NCBI GenBank assembly: GCA_040384625.1
Contig: JAZKIW010000138.1
Span: 1 to 28,607 of the forward strand
Direction of reading: 5' to 3'
Source: CADEEN01 sp040384625
GTDB taxonomy: Bacteria; Pseudomonadota; Gammaproteobacteria; Burkholderiales; Burkholderiaceae_C
DNA: 28,607 nt
A model generated the notes under the pieces. That model did no database searches, was not told the origin of the DNA, and saw only the letters and a list, made by a program, of their open reading frames with translations. Within the stretch, counting starts at the first letter, position 1, and the number at the start of each line of letters is the position of its first letter. Shown one piece after another: positions 8,812 through 16,452 of this stretch. The position numbers were made by a program, and so were the translations under genes.

Positions 8812-9834
8812 ATGGAGTACCGCAGGCTTGGTGGCTCGGGATTGATGGTCCCTGCGCTCACCTTTGGCACCGCCACCTTCGGCGGCGGCACCGAATTCTT
8901 CAAGAAGTGGGGCGATACGGACGTCAAGGAAGCCACCTCGATGATCGATGCCGCATTGGAGATGGGCTGCAACCTGTTCGACACGGCCGACGGCTATTCA
9001 GCCGGTCTGTCCGAGCAGATTCTGGGCGAAGCGATCAGCGGGCGGCGCGACAAGGTGTTGCTAGCGACCAAGACGGGCATGGCCATGGATGCCGGCCCCA
9101 ACAGCATCGGTACGTCCCGCGACAAGATCATTCGTTCCTGTGAGGCCAGCCTGAAGCGCTTGGGCACCGACTACATCGACCTGTACCAGCTCCATGCCTT
9201 CGACGCGATCACGCCGATCGAGGAGATGCTGCACGCGCTCGACGATCTGACGCGAGCCGGGAAGATCCGGTACTTCGGCGTGTCCAACTACTCGGGCTGG
9301 CACCTGATGAAGATGCTCGCGCTGGCGGAGAAGCACGCATTGCCTAGGCCGGTGACGCACCAGGTGTACTACGCCTTGACGGATCGTGACTTCGAGTGGG
9401 AGCTGATGCCCCTCGCGCTCGATCAGAACGTCGGCACACTGGTGTGGAGCCCGCTCGCCGGGGCCAAGCTGAGCGGAAAGGTGGGGCGCAACAAGGCGCC
9501 ACCGCCAGACAGCCGATCTGCCACTGATGCAAGCTGGGAAGTGCCGCAGGAGCGGCTGTTCGCAGTCACGGACGTGTTGGAGGCGATTTCCGAAGAACTT
9601 GACCAGTCGATACCGCGCGTCGCGCTCGCGTGGCTACTGAGCCGGCCAACGGTCTCCTCGATCGTGATCGGCGCCCGCAACGTCGTGCAACTCCAGGACA
9701 ACCTGGCAGCGGCGCAAGTCCGGCTCACCACGGAGCAGATCACGAGGCTGGACCAGGCCAGCGCGGTCCGGCCGCCGTACCCGTACTGGCATCAGCGCAG
9801 AACGTTTCTGAAGCGCAATCCGCTGCCGGTCTGA
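8812..9834 (+). CDS. Aldo/keto reductase
   Basis: 340-residue NADPH-dependent oxidoreductase of the YajO/Tas-like branch (AKR TIM barrel). The start MEYRRLGGSGLMVPALTFGTA is typical. Catalytic tetrad candidates are Asp57 and Tyr62 (FDTADGYS), Lys87 (ATKTG) and His128 (YQLHAFD). IRYFGVSNYSGW and SSIVIGARNVVQLQDNL (cofactor pocket at the C-terminal side) are family hallmarks. ATG 8812 follows AGGAG (8801-8805) with a 6-nt spacer; the frame is open eight codons further, but that part has no ribosome binding site. Likely substrates are aldehydes or ketones; the physiological one cannot be told. It stands alone, preceded by a nested inverted repeat. Confidence 0.95.
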   Translation: MEYRRLGGSGLMVPALTFGTATFGGGTEFFKKWGDTDVKEATSMIDAALEMGCNLFDTADGYSAGLSEQILGEAISGRRDKVLLATKTGMAMDAGPNSIGTSRDKIIRSCEASLKRLGTDYIDLYQLHAFDAITPIEEMLHALDDLTRAGKIRYFGVSNYSGWHLMKMLALAEKHALPRPVTHQVYYALTDRDFEWELMPLALDQNVGTLVWSPLAGAKLSGKVGRNKAPPPDSRSATDASWEVPQERLFAVTDVLEAISEELDQSIPRVALAWLLSRPTVSSIVIGARNVVQLQDNLAAAQVRLTTEQITRLDQASAVRPPYPYWHQRRTFLKRNPLPV

Positions 9835-10003
9835 GCACCGACTGCGACAGCTGCGGTCAACGTCAGCGGTCGCGGTGGCCATCAATGCAGGTGACACGGC
9901 GCGGCACGCGCCAGTTTCCTCTCAGGTGCCTGCGACTGAGCGCGAGGCGCAACTGGGGTCAGCGATTCGCAGGGCCGGCGCCGGCAACCTAGGGCGAACC
10001 CCG

Positions 10004-10066
10004 TTGACCGGGCGCCACGCAAACGTAGAATTTAGAACTATGTTCTGTTAGATAGAACATGGTTCG
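10004..10066 (+). promoter_or_regulatory. Promoter with two tandem dyad operators upstream of the hydrolase gene
   Basis: TTGACC (10004-10009) and TAGAAT (10026-10031) are 16 bp apart. Directly downstream lie two similar dyads exactly 20 bp apart, agaactatgttct (10034-10046) and agaacatggttcg (10054-10066). Together they form a larger inverted repeat, 10035-10046 against 10054-10065, matching at 11 of 12 positions with a 7-bp spacer. They cover the predicted transcription start (near 10038), so a repressor bound here would block initiation; the 20-bp phasing places both sites on one DNA face. No regulator is encoded next to it except the decayed LysR remnant at 12200. The rest of the 295-base gap (9835-10129) shows no gene. 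Confidence 0.65.
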
Positions 10067-10129
10067 CTGGTGCCATTGTCACGTCCGCGCTCCAGCCTCA
10101 CCCGATCGCATCACGCAGGAGAACCAACG

Positions 10130-11896
10130 ATGTCAGAGGTCTTTGCAGATGAACAGTGCGCCCGCCTCGACGGTGCCGCCGCCCAGCCGCGAACACGCCA
10201 TTCGGTGATGCGTTGTCTGGTGGCGATCGGATTGGCCGCGTGTGCGATGGTCGCTGGGGCTGTCGTGCCGACGCCGGTCGTCACCGGTCCGATCCCGAGC
10301 GACGTTCCCGGATCGAGTGCTGCGCGCAACTGGCCATTCTTCGCGACGCACATCGTGCTGTCCGACTACGGTTACGTCGAACAGGAATTCTTCTTCGAGG
10401 GCACGGCCAAGCGGTTCAGCTCGCCCACCGGCGGCGCGCCAAACAACACGACGACCGCGATCGTTCAGTCCACGGGCCACCCATACAAGACGCGCATGCT
10501 GGTGCGCCGTCCGGCCGATCCGGCCAGGTTCAACGGCATCGCCATCGTTGAATGGGTGAACGTCACGAACGGCTATGACGTGGAGATCCATTGGCAGGAG
10601 CAGATGGCCTACTACATCCGGGAGGGGTACGCGTTCATCGGCGTGTCGGTCCAGAACGCCGGTGTCTCCGGCACCGGAGCAACCCCGCGCGGTCTCAAGG
10701 CTTGGAGCCCCACACGCTATGGGACGCTGAATGTCAACGACAGCGGCGCGGTGGGCAACGACCTCCTTGGTTACGACATCTACTCTCAAGTGGGTCAGGC
10801 CGTGCGCAAGGTTCCCAGCGTGCTGGGTGGACTTCCGGTCGAGCGGGTGATCGCGAAGGGAGAGTCGCAATCGGCGCAGCGTCTCTTCACCTACTTCAAT
10901 GCCATCCATCACCTCGACCCCGTCTTCGACGGCGCGATGATCACGCACAACAACAACAGCATCCGCGCGGATATCCCGACTCCGCCCATCATCAAGATGT
11001 ATTCGGAGAACGAGATCGGCAATGCACCGACCATCCAGCCGGATACCCCCACCCTGCGGACCTGGACCGTGGCGGGCGCCACGCACTCCGAGTACTACAC
11101 GATGATCGCGCGCGCGCCGATCCTGCTGCGCGATCTCGGTCTGCAGGCATTCGACACTTGTGCGACGCCGGCGCGAAGTCGCGTCCCGTTCTACATGGTG
11201 CTGAATGCCGGGACCGACGCACTGGTGAAGTGGGTCCGCACCGGCCTCGAGCCCTCGACGGCACCGCCGCCGCAGTACGCGGGAACGCCGCTGCGCCCGG
11301 CGCGCGACGCGAACGGCAATGCGCTGGGTGGCATTCGTCTTTCGGACATGGAAGTGCCAGTCGCGCGCAACGCGGCAGTGACCTGCGGACTCGGCGGCAA
11401 CCACGAGATGTTCGAGACGGCGCAACTGAACGCGCTGTACCCCAGCCACGGGTCGTATGTCTCCAAGGTCGCTAAGGCGTCCAAGGCCGCGGTCGATGCC
11501 GGCTTCCTGTTGCCGGTCGATGCTGAAATCACCAAGGAAAAGGCCGCTGGGTCGATCATAGGTTTCGGCCTCACCTGCGGATACCTGTGCCTCGACGAGG
11601 ACGCATTTCCGATCCATCCGTCTTCGAGCCTGTTGCGCGACCAGACCTTGGTTCTCCATTTCGTCGGCAACGAAGCGCCCGTCGCGACCCTCGAGGAGGT
11701 GACCCGTCACATCGCGACCGGATACACGGCAACCGGTGCAAAGGCCAAGGCGAGCTTCGCCAAGGCGGTCCAGGGGGTGCACCATTACATCTGGCAGATC
11801 CAGCAGTCCCTCGCCGCCGGCCGCATCGTGCCGGAGACGTCGACGTTGCTGATCGACCAGGCGAACAGGTTGATCCAGGAGCTCGGGGCCCTCTAG
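10130..11896 (+). CDS. Exported alpha/beta-hydrolase domain protein
   Basis: 588 residues from ATG 10130, which has AGGAG (10117-10121) 8 nt upstream. A second ATG at 10208 starts a classic signal peptide (MRCLVAIGLAACAMVAGAVV), so the export signal is either preceded by 26 polar residues or the true start is later. The mature part matches the large alpha/beta-hydrolase family often annotated only as 'alpha/beta hydrolase domain': IAIVEWVNVTNGYDVEIHW, YAFIGVSVQNAGVSG and the nucleophile elbow AKGESQSA with Ser246. TWTVAGATHSEYY and GGNHEMFETAQL offer His candidates for the triad. The substrate is unknown, presumably an ester in the periplasm. Two tandem operators precede it, implying inducible control. 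Confidence 0.85.
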   Translation: MSEVFADEQCARLDGAAAQPRTRHSVMRCLVAIGLAACAMVAGAVVPTPVVTGPIPSDVPGSSAARNWPFFATHIVLSDYGYVEQEFFFEGTAKRFSSPTGGAPNNTTTAIVQSTGHPYKTRMLVRRPADPARFNGIAIVEWVNVTNGYDVEIHWQEQMAYYIREGYAFIGVSVQNAGVSGTGATPRGLKAWSPTRYGTLNVNDSGAVGNDLLGYDIYSQVGQAVRKVPSVLGGLPVERVIAKGESQSAQRLFTYFNAIHHLDPVFDGAMITHNNNSIRADIPTPPIIKMYSENEIGNAPTIQPDTPTLRTWTVAGATHSEYYTMIARAPILLRDLGLQAFDTCATPARSRVPFYMVLNAGTDALVKWVRTGLEPSTAPPPQYAGTPLRPARDANGNALGGIRLSDMEVPVARNAAVTCGLGGNHEMFETAQLNALYPSHGSYVSKVAKASKAAVDAGFLLPVDAEITKEKAAGSIIGFGLTCGYLCLDEDAFPIHPSSSLLRDQTLVLHFVGNEAPVATLEEVTRHIATGYTATGAKAKASFAKAVQGVHHYIWQIQQSLAAGRIVPETSTLLIDQANRLIQELGAL

Positions 11897-11917
11897 GCGG
11901 TCAGATTGGTTGCACCG

Positions 11918-11939
11918 GGAGGCTGCTCAGGCAGCCTCC
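11918..11939. terminator. Perfect 9-bp hairpin downstream of the hydrolase gene
   Basis: GGAGGCTGC (11918-11926) and GCAGCCTCC (11931-11939) pair perfectly around the loop TCAG. It lies 22 bases after the hydrolase stop and overlaps the stop codon of the NmrA remnant on the minus strand. There is no T-run, so termination strength is uncertain. Confidence 0.35.
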
Positions 11940-12199
11940 GCCGCCATCCGCGCGAAGACGGGCGCGAAGCGCTCGCGCGCGAAGGCCTCGCTCGTGGTCG
12001 GCTGGGCGGCCACCGGGGCAACGCCCGCCGACGCCAGGGATGACGTGGACAGCCAGCGCGACAGTGCCTCGAGTGGATCAGCGGCGTCCGCCGAGAATCC
12101 GAGCGCGCGCAGTGCAGACTTGGCCTGTGCAGCTGAGGACTGCACGTACTCAAGCCCCGGTCGTCCGATGGCGGCGCCAATCGCCGCAGCGGCTTCCCG
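11927..12199 (-). pseudogene. C-terminal remnant of an NmrA-like NAD(P)-binding protein
   Basis: About 90 codons on the minus strand, starting at REAAAAIGAAIGRPGLEYVQ and ending with TTSEAFARERFAPVFARMAA before TGA. These match the end of NmrA-type SDR proteins (VA-AIG-AIG-P---YVQ, a GFSADAAD helix, then TT-T-E-FA---FAP-F). The Rossmann half with GxxGxxG is absent. Upstream, at 12200, the sequence switches abruptly to a LysR remnant on the other strand, so the first two thirds of the gene and its promoter have been lost. The frame continues to 12310 only as antisense of the LysR remnant. It is clearly not a complete enzyme; any expression would be accidental. Confidence 0.7.
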
Positions 12200-12424
12200 G
12201 GCAGACCTCCGCTCGCAAGCGTGGATCGCCTTCACCCAGATCCCGCATCCCTGGACGCTCCAGACACGCGACGTCAAGCAGTCGGTGCGGCCGCAGCGCA
12301 CGATCAGCACGTCTTGTTCGCCGCCTGGCCCGGCCGGGGTGAACCGCCGTCCAAGACGCGCGAGTTCATCGAGCTTGCGAAGGCGCGGCTGCGGTCGGCC
12401 TGGGCCGACGTGCCAGACGGATGA
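12200..12424 (+). pseudogene. Remnant of a LysR-type regulator with internal deletion
   Basis: Two frames are needed. In the first (12200-12311) AWIAFTQIPHPWTL and SVRPQRTIST match the effector-binding domain of LysR regulators. In the second (12305-12424) QHVLFAAWPGRGEPPSKTRE, then FIELAKARL to the TGA, matches the LysR C-terminal end. The segment normally between them is missing. The heptamer CAGCACG at 12305-12311 reads correctly in both frames (IST in one, QH in the other), which suggests deletion between short direct repeats. The N-terminal HTH is absent. With the NmrA remnant on the other strand this is what is left of a divergent regulator/oxidoreductase pair whose promoter and 5' halves were lost. 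Confidence 0.65.
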
Positions 12425-12510
12425 GCGGCGTAAGGAAGCGAAGGCCGGCGCGACACAGACCCTGTCGCGACGCCTTCCGCCTTCAACCCACTTTCCGATC
12501 AGGAGTTCTC

Positions 12511-13644
12511 ATGGCAACCATTGCACGCCGAACTTTCGGCATGGCGACCGCATGCCTCGCCGTCGCTGCGACGTTCTCTCCCTTCATGGCCTTCGCACAC
12601 GACGGGCCGTTCACGGCCGGCAAGATCTTCGCCGCCACCAACTCGCCGACGGGCAACGAGTTGATCATCCTCGGCCGCACCGCCGACGGCTCGCTTGCAC
12701 TGGTGGATCGTTTGGCCACGCAGGGTCTGGGTACCGGCGCCGGCCTGGGATCGCAGGGAGCCGTCGCGCTCAGCGCTGACGGCCGCATGGTGCTGGTGGT
12801 CAACGCCGCCAGCCACACGCTTTCGCTGTTCTCGCTCACCGGCTCGCGGCCCACGCTGGTGTCGGTGGTCGACTCGGGCGGCCTGACGCCGATCAGCGTC
12901 AGCGAGAACAACGGCTTCGTCTACGTTCTTAACGCCGGCGGCGCGGGCAACGTGGCGGGTTTCCGGCTCACGCCCTCAGGTCTGGAGCCGATCCAGGGCA
13001 GCATGCGCGCGCTGTCGGCGGCGGGCGGCACCGGGCCGGCACAGGTGGGCTTCAGCAGCGACGGCGGCACGCTGTTGGTGACCGAGAAGGCCACCTCCAA
13101 GCTGGTGTCGTGGCGCGTGGACATGAAGAGCGGATTGCTCGGCACGCCGACCGTCACGCCCTCGGTGGGAGCGACGCCGTTTGGCTTTGCGTTCGACAAC
13201 CGCGATCGCGTGTTCGTGTCCGAGGCGGTTGGCGGCGCTGCGTTGGCCAGCACCACTTCGTCCTACCGCTTCGCCGAGCAGCGACCGACAACTCCTGTGG
13301 TGGTGAGCGCCTCGGTTCCCACGCTGCAGACGGCCGCGTGCTGGGTCGCCGTCACGCCCAATGGCAGGTTCGCCTACACGGGCAACGCAGGCAGCAGCTC
13401 GATCAGTCTGTACCGGGTGGGCCGCGACGGCGGTCTTGCGCTCGGTGAAGCGGCCGCCGGCGTCACCGGCAGCGGTACCGGCGTGACCGATCTGGCGGTG
13501 TCGCGCAGCGGCCAGGCCCTGTATGCCTTGGCGCCTGGCGCGACGCGCGTCGTCGCGCTTGAAATCGGTGCCGACGGCCGGCTGGCACCTTCGTCCACGC
13601 TGACGGGACTGCCTGGCCTGATGGTCGGCCTGGCAGCGAACTAG
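12511..13644 (+). CDS. Exported beta-propeller (lactonase/YVTN-like) protein
   Basis: 377 residues from ATG 12511, with AGGAG (12501-12505) 5 nt upstream. The signal peptide MATIARRTFGMATACLAVAA ends near AFA-HD (29/30) and has a twin-Arg, Tat-like motif (ARRTFGM). The mature chain contains propeller-blade repeats with the pattern 'GAVALSADGRMVLVVNAASH', 'PISVSENNGFVYVLNAG', 'PAQVGFSSDGGTLLVTEKAT', 'VAVTPNGRFAYTGNAGSSS' and 'LAVSRSGQALYALAPGA', typical of the 6-phosphogluconolactonase-like and YVTN families. Catalytic function is not assured; many homologues are annotated only as lactonase-family proteins. It is separate from the remnants before it. Confidence 0.88.
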   Translation: MATIARRTFGMATACLAVAATFSPFMAFAHDGPFTAGKIFAATNSPTGNELIILGRTADGSLALVDRLATQGLGTGAGLGSQGAVALSADGRMVLVVNAASHTLSLFSLTGSRPTLVSVVDSGGLTPISVSENNGFVYVLNAGGAGNVAGFRLTPSGLEPIQGSMRALSAAGGTGPAQVGFSSDGGTLLVTEKATSKLVSWRVDMKSGLLGTPTVTPSVGATPFGFAFDNRDRVFVSEAVGGAALASTTSSYRFAEQRPTTPVVVSASVPTLQTAACWVAVTPNGRFAYTGNAGSSSISLYRVGRDGGLALGEAAAGVTGSGTGVTDLAVSRSGQALYALAPGATRVVALEIGADGRLAPSSTLTGLPGLMVGLAAN

Positions 13645-13660
13645 GCGCTGCAACGCGGAC

Positions 13661-13726
13661 AGGGTGGGTGGCGACACCCTCCTGGCCGCCAACCCATCCG
13701 GACCGAGGGCGGGCGCCTGCCCGCCC
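13661..13726 (+). terminator. Two GC hairpins downstream of the beta-propeller gene
   Basis: GGGTG (13666-13670) and CACCC (13675-13679) pair around a GCGA tetraloop, and GGGCGGGC (13707-13714) and GCCCGCCC (13719-13726) form a perfect 8-bp stem with loop GCCT. Neither is followed by a T-run. They separate the propeller gene from the flavoprotein gene and could end transcription or protect the 3' end. Confidence 0.4.
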
Positions 13727-13829
13727 CCCACAGTTGGCACTCGAACCACATTGCGTTCGTGGACCGAGGCTCCTACGATTTTGGCCCCTCATTTTCCTTG
13801 AGCAAAACCCTCTTCACTCGGAGGCCCCC

Positions 13830-15212
13830 ATGACCGACCAAGCCCTCTCCAGCTTCCAGCAGACGCATCGCGGCCGTCTCGTTCACCCGACCGACGCAGA
13901 TTACGACGCTGTTCGCGCGCTCTACAACGGCATGATCGACAAGCGGCCGCGCCTCATTGCGCGCGCGGTGGACACGGCCGATGTCATCGCCGCCGTCAAT
14001 TTCGCCCGCGAGCAGGGCTTGCTGCTGGCCATCCGTGGCGGCGGCCACAACGGCCCCGGCCTCGGCAGCTGCGACGACGGCCTGGTCATCGACCTGTCGA
14101 TGATGAAGAGCGTGCGCGTCGACCCCGGCACGAAGACGGTGCGGGTGGAATCCGGCTGCACATCGGCGGACGTCGACCACGCCACGCATGCCTTCGGCTT
14201 GGCCGTGCCGTTCGGCATCGTCGGCAGCACCGGCGTGGCCGGACTCACGCTCGGCGGAGGCACCGGGTACCTGACGCGGAAGTTCGGCCTGACCATCGAC
14301 AATCTTCTCGAGGCCGACGTCGTCCTCGCCGACGGCTGCTTCGTCACCGCCAACGCCAAGGAGAACGCCGATTTGTTCTGGGCGCTGCGCGGCGGTGGCG
14401 GCAACTTCGGGGTCGTCACGAGCTTCCTCTTCCAGGCCCACGCGGTGAGCATGGTCTTCGCCGGTCCGGTCTTCTGGGACGCTGCGGCGCACGGCAAGGC
14501 GGTCATGAGGGCCTTCCGTGACTTCCTGGCGGACGCGCCCGAGGATCTGGGCACCTTCGTCGGCCTCAAGACAGTACCGCCGACGGACCCGTTCCCGCAG
14601 GAGCATTGGAGCAAGCGTGCGTGCGCCGTGATCTCTTGCTTCAACGGCTCGGAAGAGGAGGGCCGCAAGGCGATGGCGCCCTTGCTCGACAGCCTGCCGG
14701 CGCCGCTGTTCGACTGGCGCGGCATGATGCCGATGCCGGCGATCAACGGGCTGTTCGATCCGTTCTTTCCAAAGGGCATGCAGTGGTACTGGAAGGGCGA
14801 CTTTGTGCAGACACTGACGGACCAGGCAATCGACCTGCACATCGCCCAGGCGGCTGAGGCACCGAGCCCGTTCTGTCTCATGCACCTCTATCCGATCGAC
14901 GGCGCGGTGCGGCGCGTGGCGAAGGGTGCGACAGCATGGCCGGTGCGCGACGCGACGTATTCCATGGTGATCGCGGGCATCGATCCCGACCCAGCGAACG
15001 CAAACGCCTTGAAGTCCTGGGGGCGCGCCTACTGGAAGGCCGTGCACCCGTACAACCTGGAGGGTGCGTACGTGAACTTCATGATGGACGACGAGGCCCA
15101 GGGGCGGGTGGAAGCGAGTTACGGCGAGAACTATGCTCGGCTGGCAGCGATCAAGGCGAAGTACGACCCGAAGAACCTGTTCAGGGTGAATCAGAACATC
15201 AGGCCGGCCTGA
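13830..15212 (+). CDS. FAD-linked oxidoreductase of the berberine bridge enzyme type
   Basis: 460 residues from ATG 13830, with GGAGG (13820-13824) 5 nt upstream. The FAD_binding_4 (PCMH) domain occupies about 40-210: PRLIARAVDTADVIAAVNFA, then IRGGGHNGPGLGSCDDGLV with His73 as candidate covalent flavin attachment, and FGLAVPFGIVGSTGVAGLTL followed by GGGTGYLTRKFGLTIDNLLE. The second flavin-linking Cys of bicovalent BBE enzymes is absent, so single linkage is expected. The BBE domain closes the protein with YVNFMMDDEAQGRVEASYG, then NYARLAAIKAKYDPKNLFR. Such enzymes oxidise alcohols, sugars or alkaloid-type substrates; the substrate here is unknown. There is no signal peptide, so it is cytoplasmic. 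Confidence 0.95.
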   Translation: MTDQALSSFQQTHRGRLVHPTDADYDAVRALYNGMIDKRPRLIARAVDTADVIAAVNFAREQGLLLAIRGGGHNGPGLGSCDDGLVIDLSMMKSVRVDPGTKTVRVESGCTSADVDHATHAFGLAVPFGIVGSTGVAGLTLGGGTGYLTRKFGLTIDNLLEADVVLADGCFVTANAKENADLFWALRGGGGNFGVVTSFLFQAHAVSMVFAGPVFWDAAAHGKAVMRAFRDFLADAPEDLGTFVGLKTVPPTDPFPQEHWSKRACAVISCFNGSEEEGRKAMAPLLDSLPAPLFDWRGMMPMPAINGLFDPFFPKGMQWYWKGDFVQTLTDQAIDLHIAQAAEAPSPFCLMHLYPIDGAVRRVAKGATAWPVRDATYSMVIAGIDPDPANANALKSWGRAYWKAVHPYNLEGAYVNFMMDDEAQGRVEASYGENYARLAAIKAKYDPKNLFRVNQNIRPA

Positions 15213-15232
15213 CCAGGCCAGAGGCGTCCAGC

Positions 15233-15805
15233 ATGCCGGGTACGCTCTCCGCTCCCAAGGGCACTGCAGGCACTGCTATCGGCCTGCTCGTGCACTACGC
15301 GTGCTTCTGGGGTGGCGTGAGCTTGCTCTCGCCGCCTGCTTACGGCGTGCTGGACTGGTCGCCCTGGTACCTGGCAGGCGTTGTCTACTTGCTCGCTTCC
15401 CACCGACAGGGCAAAGCGAGGTTGTCAGGAGGGCAGTGCGCCAGGCTCCTGCTGTATTCGTGTGTGGTCGCCGTTTGGTTCTGGGGTGCCACCTTTGCGC
15501 TCGACACGCTGGGCAACTCGGTTCAGACAAGGCGGCTGGCCTCGGTCAGTCAGGATGGCCCGCCCCTTCATCTCCTGCTGCTTCCCGGCCTCGCGTCGAT
15601 CGCCGTCGGCGCTTTCGCGGCAGCACTCTGCCGCAGTGTCCGAGCGCCCCTCCTGACTGGCCGGGAGGTGGTGTATGTCAACCCGGCTTGTGCCTCGGGC
15701 CGACGAGGCCGAAGCTTGCGCCTTGGGGGTCGCGCGCATGCAGGCTGTACTCGCCACCGGGGATTTGATGCGGACCGTCCAGGACCTGCCCACCGCCCGC
15801 CTTGA
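15233..15805 (+). CDS. Small polytopic membrane protein, unknown, overlapping the opposite VOC gene
   Basis: From ATG 15233 the frame encodes 190 residues. The first 140 show four hydrophobic segments (around AIGLLVHYACFWGGVSLL, WYLAGVVYLLAS, LLLYSCVVAVWFWGATFAL and LHLLLLPGLASIAVGAFAAA), consistent with an integral membrane protein. The last 42 residues are Arg/Gly/Pro-rich and lie antisense to the end of the VOC gene (128-nt overlap), so they look accidental. The original 3' end may have been lost or frameshifted, or the gene may truly overlap. It starts 20 nt after the flavoprotein stop, which suggests co-transcription. I do not recognise the family. Confidence 0.5.
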   Translation: MPGTLSAPKGTAGTAIGLLVHYACFWGGVSLLSPPAYGVLDWSPWYLAGVVYLLASHRQGKARLSGGQCARLLLYSCVVAVWFWGATFALDTLGNSVQTRRLASVSQDGPPLHLLLLPGLASIAVGAFAAALCRSVRAPLLTGREVVYVNPACASGRRGRSLRLGGRAHAGCTRHRGFDADRPGPAHRPP

Positions 15806-16451
15806 TCGTCTCCATCGCCGTATCGATGTCGTCGACCCCGATGTAGTACATCCAGCGCGGCCCCTGGCCAGCGCTGCTGCGCATCAAGGCGCCGATGTTG
15901 ACGCCGTTGGCAGCCAGGAAGTGATAGTTGCCCATCTCGCCCATCGGCATCGAGCCGACAGCCTCCCAGCCGAAGCGAGCCTTGTAGAACGCGAGGGACG
16001 CCGCGTCGTCCTTGGCAGCGATCTCGTTCCAGCGCACATGGCGTGCATCGGCCACTCGGAACGCCGTGCTGCTCGCATCGACCGCGCCGCGCATCACGTA
16101 CAGCGGCACGCCGTCCGGGTCGGCGAGCATCGCGATCCGCCCGACGTTCGGAATGTCCATGGCGGGCATCTGCACACTGCCACCCGCCGCAGTCCAGTCG
16201 GCAATCGCGGCGTCGACGTCGGGGACCGCAACGTAGCCGAGCCAGATCGGCCTTGCGCCGGGCATCTGATCGTTGATCTGCATCAAGCCGCCGGCTTGGC
16301 CGTCACCCGCGTCGAGGATGCGGTAGTCCATTCCCGGCTGGCCGCTGTCGCTCGCCTTCCAGCCGACAACGTCGCCATAGAAGCGCTGCGCGGCTTCGGC
16401 GTCGCTCGTCAGCAACTCGTACCAGATGAAGTCCCCCTTGGGATTGCCCAT
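15678..16451 (-). CDS. Two-domain VOC (glyoxalase/bleomycin-resistance fold) protein
   Basis: 257 residues made of two tandem VOC modules. The first runs about 5-122, from GDFIWYELLTSDAEAAQRFY to the ADPDGVPLYVM end. The second runs about 135-252, from HVRWNEIAAKDDAASLAFY to the ARDPQGASFGLVG end. WYELLTSD and PIWLGYVAVPDVDAA resemble the actinobacterial CFP32/CFP30B-type proteins. Metal-site residues of true glyoxalase I are not fully evident, so the enzyme activity is open. ATG 16451 lies one base after the stop of the DUF1428 gene, and its GGAG ribosome binding site lies inside that gene's end, so translation is coupled. The 3' end overlaps the membrane ORF on the other strand. Confidence 0.92.
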   Translation of the reverse strand: MGNPKGDFIWYELLTSDAEAAQRFYGDVVGWKASDSGQPGMDYRILDAGDGQAGGLMQINDQMPGARPIWLGYVAVPDVDAAIADWTAAGGSVQMPAMDIPNVGRIAMLADPDGVPLYVMRGAVDASSTAFRVADARHVRWNEIAAKDDAASLAFYKARFGWEAVGSMPMGEMGNYHFLAANGVNIGALMRSSAGQGPRWMYYIGVDDIDTAMETIKAGGGQVLDGPHQIPGGEYSLHARDPQGASFGLVGPRHKPG

Positions 16452-16452
16452 T

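Noticed and set aside
10133..11785. 550-codon minus-strand frame opposite the exported hydrolase
   Set aside because: Shadow of a well supported gene; low-complexity Arg/His/Gly composition.
11910..12779. 289-codon plus-strand ORF spanning the NmrA/LysR remnants
   Set aside because: Runs through antisense NmrA, part of LysR and the start of the propeller gene; only a short part reads as LysR, so it is not one gene.
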